A stretch of DNA of 7,551 bases from positions 1 through 7,551 of the forward strand of contig CAMLEL010000110.1 in NCBI GenBank assembly GCA_946478935.1. Reading direction: 5' to 3'. Positions 6,171 to 7,551 of the stretch are shown piece after piece; positions within the stretch are counted from its first letter, which is position 1; the number at the start of each line of letters is the position of its first letter. Made by a program: the position numbers and the translations under genes. The notes below the pieces were generated by a model. That model was not told the origin of the DNA and ran no database searches. It worked only from the letters and a program-made list of their open reading frames with translations. This DNA comes from an uncultured Armatimonadota bacterium (GTDB lineage: Bacteria; Armatimonadota; Fimbriimonadia; Fimbriimonadales; Fimbriimonadaceae).

Positions 6171-6932
6171 TCATAGGACCTTGAATGCCGCTCTAAGTTC
6201 CTTGCCCGGCGCGAAGACATGCAGCGAAATCGGCAGGTGCCGAGATTCCGGCGGTACCTCGCCCTCGATCAGGTAGACAGCCCGCACGTAATCCCCGGTA
6301 ACAGCTTCGTATGCCGATCTGGGAACTATGGCGAACTCAGGCGTCAGTGCCGCCAGGGACGGGTCCAGCGTAAACCACGGAAAGCAACGGATGGCGTCCA
6401 CTGAGAATCCACGGAAAATTCCCAAGCAGGTGACTGATGGCTCGATCCTCATATAAGCGCCGGACTGATCCTTGTGATCGCTCATCTGAGCGCCTTGAGA
6501 ACGTGGAACTGTCATCAGAAAGCGCACGTTGACCGCGGTCTCCGGCCGAGTCGGCGCCCAATCGGTGATTTCGAAGTAGTCACTCTGCTTGGGAAGAGCG
6601 TACAACTCCACGACAAAGGCTGAACTCCCCGCAAAGTTCCGTGCAAGGGAGTTCCAACGAGCCTGAACTTCGCGTATCGTCCACTTTTCCTTCACGTTCA
6701 AATACCCGAGCCAGCGGGACATCATTGCTGGCGATAGCCTGATCGCCTGGTTCAGTTCGACCTTCCGGATCCCGTCGAACCATCCTCCCAAAGTGTTTCG
6801 GTCTTCAAGCAGGGTCCTCTCAATCCCCTTTTTTTGTCGATAAATCCGCTCACCCCGCGCCATTTCCGACTCAATCGGAAGCTTGGGGAAGCTGACAACG
6901 CTCACAAGGAGACCGGCAATCCAGAGGCTCAC
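6171..6932 (-). CDS. Unrecognised protein with N-terminal hydrophobic segment
   Basis: I do not recognise this 253-residue protein. Residues 2-15 (SLWIAGLLVSVVSF) form a single hydrophobic segment that could be a signal peptide or N-terminal anchor. A basic, Arg/Lys-rich stretch follows (~25-60). Residues ~75-125 contain several Trp residues (KWTIREVQARWNSLARNF). The rest looks like mixed beta-strand with no transmembrane segment, and two cysteines (C169, C183) are possible partners. The likely setting is the cell envelope, but this is inference. The start is uncertain: GTG at 6932 is the first usual start in the open frame and is required to include the hydrophobic segment, but no Shine-Dalgarno precedes it; ATG at codon 24 would remove the segment. 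It converges on the kinase gene with 3 bases between stop codons and is divergent from the dihydroorotase gene. Coding is supported by its long uninterrupted frame and its tight fit between neighbours. Confidence 0.75.
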   Translation of the reverse strand: MSLWIAGLLVSVVSFPKLPIESEMARGERIYRQKKGIERTLLEDRNTLGGWFDGIRKVELNQAIRLSPAMMSRWLGYLNVKEKWTIREVQARWNSLARNFAGSSAFVVELYALPKQSDYFEITDWAPTRPETAVNVRFLMTVPRSQGAQMSDHKDQSGAYMRIEPSVTCLGIFRGFSVDAIRCFPWFTLDPSLAALTPEFAIVPRSAYEAVTGDYVRAVYLIEGEVPPESRHLPISLHVFAPGKELRAAFKVL

Positions 6933-6939
6933 GGAAGTT

Positions 6940-6945
6940 ATTATC
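6940..6945 (-). promoter_or_regulatory. Possible -10 box for the unrecognised gene (leaderless start)
   Basis: The minus strand reads GATAAT (5 of 6 with the -10 consensus), ending 7 bases before the GTG start at 6932. If used, transcription would begin at or next to the start codon, which would explain the missing Shine-Dalgarno. No convincing -35 is present at 16-18 bases, so this is weak. Confidence 0.25.
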
Positions 6946-6983
6946 GGCGCTTTCGTTCCTAATACTATGCCTGGCTAGCCTTC

Positions 6984-6996
6984 CTACCACGGGTAG
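6984..6996. repeat. Small hairpin before the dihydroorotase start
   Basis: CTACC and GGTAG pair over 5 bp around the 3-base loop ACG, ending 10 bases before the ATG at 7007. An 8-bp palindrome, GGCTAGCC (6973-6980), lies just upstream. They sit where a leader or regulator site would be expected, but neither is long enough to be convincing and no T-run follows. Confidence 0.25.
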
Positions 6997-7006
6997 CATC
7001 CGCAAG

Positions 7007-7551
7007 ATGCCATTCGACGTTGTCATTCGAAATGCCAGACTAACGACTTCCAAACATCAGGAATTCGGGGACTTGGCGATTGAGAACGGCAAAATCGCGG
7101 CGATTGGGCGAGTCGCCGAGAGTGGCTCACGGGAAATTGATGCGCACGGGCTGATCCTCATGCCTGGCTTGATTGATACCCAGGTACATTTTCGCGAACC
7201 TGGCTTGGAACATAAGGAAGACCTGGAGTCAGGCACGAAATCAGCAGTCCTTGGTGGGGTCACCTCAATATTTGAGATGCCCAATACCAACCCGACGACG
7301 ACCAGCCAGGCTGCTTTGGCGGACAAGTTGAGCCGAGCCAAGGATCGCGCTTGGTGCGACTACTCATTCTTTGTTGGAGCGAGTACCGAGAATGCAACTG
7401 AACTCGGACGTCTTGAGATGCTGCCAGGAACACCTGGAATCAAGATCTTCATGGGTAGTTCCACCGGCCCGTTGCTGGTTGGAGATGATGAGGCGTTAAA
7501 GTCAGTTTTACGAAATGGAAGGCGGCGATGCCCGATTCATGCCGAGGACGA
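7007..7551 (+). CDS. pyrC: Dihydroorotase, N-terminal part (Gln-variant metal motif)
   Basis: This gene is partial: 181 full codons are visible before the right edge. It is an amidohydrolase-superfamily dihydroorotase, which interconverts N-carbamoyl-aspartate and dihydroorotate in pyrimidine synthesis in the cytoplasm. The beta-sandwich edge (MPFDVVIRNARL, DLAIENGKIAAIG) leads to LMPGLIDTQVHFREPG (51-66). There follow the characteristic HKEDLESGTKSAVLGGVTS and FEMPNTNPTTT, the GIKIFMGSSTG block with K146 (the lysine expected to be carboxylated), and H178 in CPIHAEDE. The usual DxHxHxR motif reads D-T-Q59-V-H61-F-R63, so the first metal-binding His is Gln. I recall a similar DDQVHFREPG motif in dihydroorotases of Bacteroidota, so this is likely a subfamily trait rather than damage. 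Hydantoinase and allantoinase are alternatives, but HFREPG plus EMPNT favours dihydroorotase. No strong Shine-Dalgarno precedes the ATG, and no other pyrimidine gene is visible in the window. Confidence 0.85.
   Translation, partial: MPFDVVIRNARLTTSKHQEFGDLAIENGKIAAIGRVAESGSREIDAHGLILMPGLIDTQVHFREPGLEHKEDLESGTKSAVLGGVTSIFEMPNTNPTTTSQAALADKLSRAKDRAWCDYSFFVGASTENATELGRLEMLPGTPGIKIFMGSSTGPLLVGDDEALKSVLRNGRRRCPIHAED

Overview
This window is ordinary-looking bacterial chromosome, moderately GC-rich by eye. It carries eight protein-coding genes, two of them cut by the window edges, and no RNA gene, insertion sequence, CRISPR array or phage gene that I can recognise. The short intergenic spaces, cytosolic GAF-domain signalling kinase, stand-alone CheY-like receiver, M16 peptidase and LacI-controlled glycoside hydrolase suggest a free-living heterotroph. 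The protein styles remind me of less-studied phyla such as Armatimonadota (Fimbriimonadia), but that is a weak impression. No marker gene settles the taxonomy.

Layout. Positions 1-1854 (minus strand) hold a two-gene sugar-use cassette: a MalR-like LacI-family regulator followed by a GH13 alpha-glucan hydrolase that runs off the left edge. The two genes overlap by 4 bases (ATGA). Upstream of the regulator (1855-1940) lies a sigma-70-type promoter whose -10 box overlaps a perfect 12-bp palindrome. A second copy with one mismatch sits 15 bp further downstream. This looks like a self-repressing, maltodextrin-responsive operon. Positions 1962-2413 (minus) hold a stand-alone response-regulator receiver with its own promoter, a duplicated Shine-Dalgarno sequence and a strong intrinsic terminator.

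Positions 2533-6167 (plus) hold a tight three-gene run. It comprises a fumarylacetoacetate-hydrolase-fold protein that has lost most of its metal ligands, an M16 zinc peptidase, and a soluble GAF-GAF-HisKA_2 histidine kinase. The gaps are 20 and 0 bases. The kinase could phosphorylate the divergently encoded receiver, but the sequence does not prove this.

Positions 6171-6932 (minus) encode an unrecognised protein with an N-terminal hydrophobic segment. It converges on the kinase with only 3 bases between stop codons. From 7007 to the right edge (plus) is the start of a dihydroorotase of pyrimidine synthesis. Its usual HxH metal motif reads QxH. No intergenic stretch exceeds about 160 bases.

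I did not find a clearly novel system. The points most worth following are the degenerate FAH-fold protein in an operon with a protease and a sensor kinase, the tandem operators of the sugar cassette, and the Gln-variant dihydroorotase.
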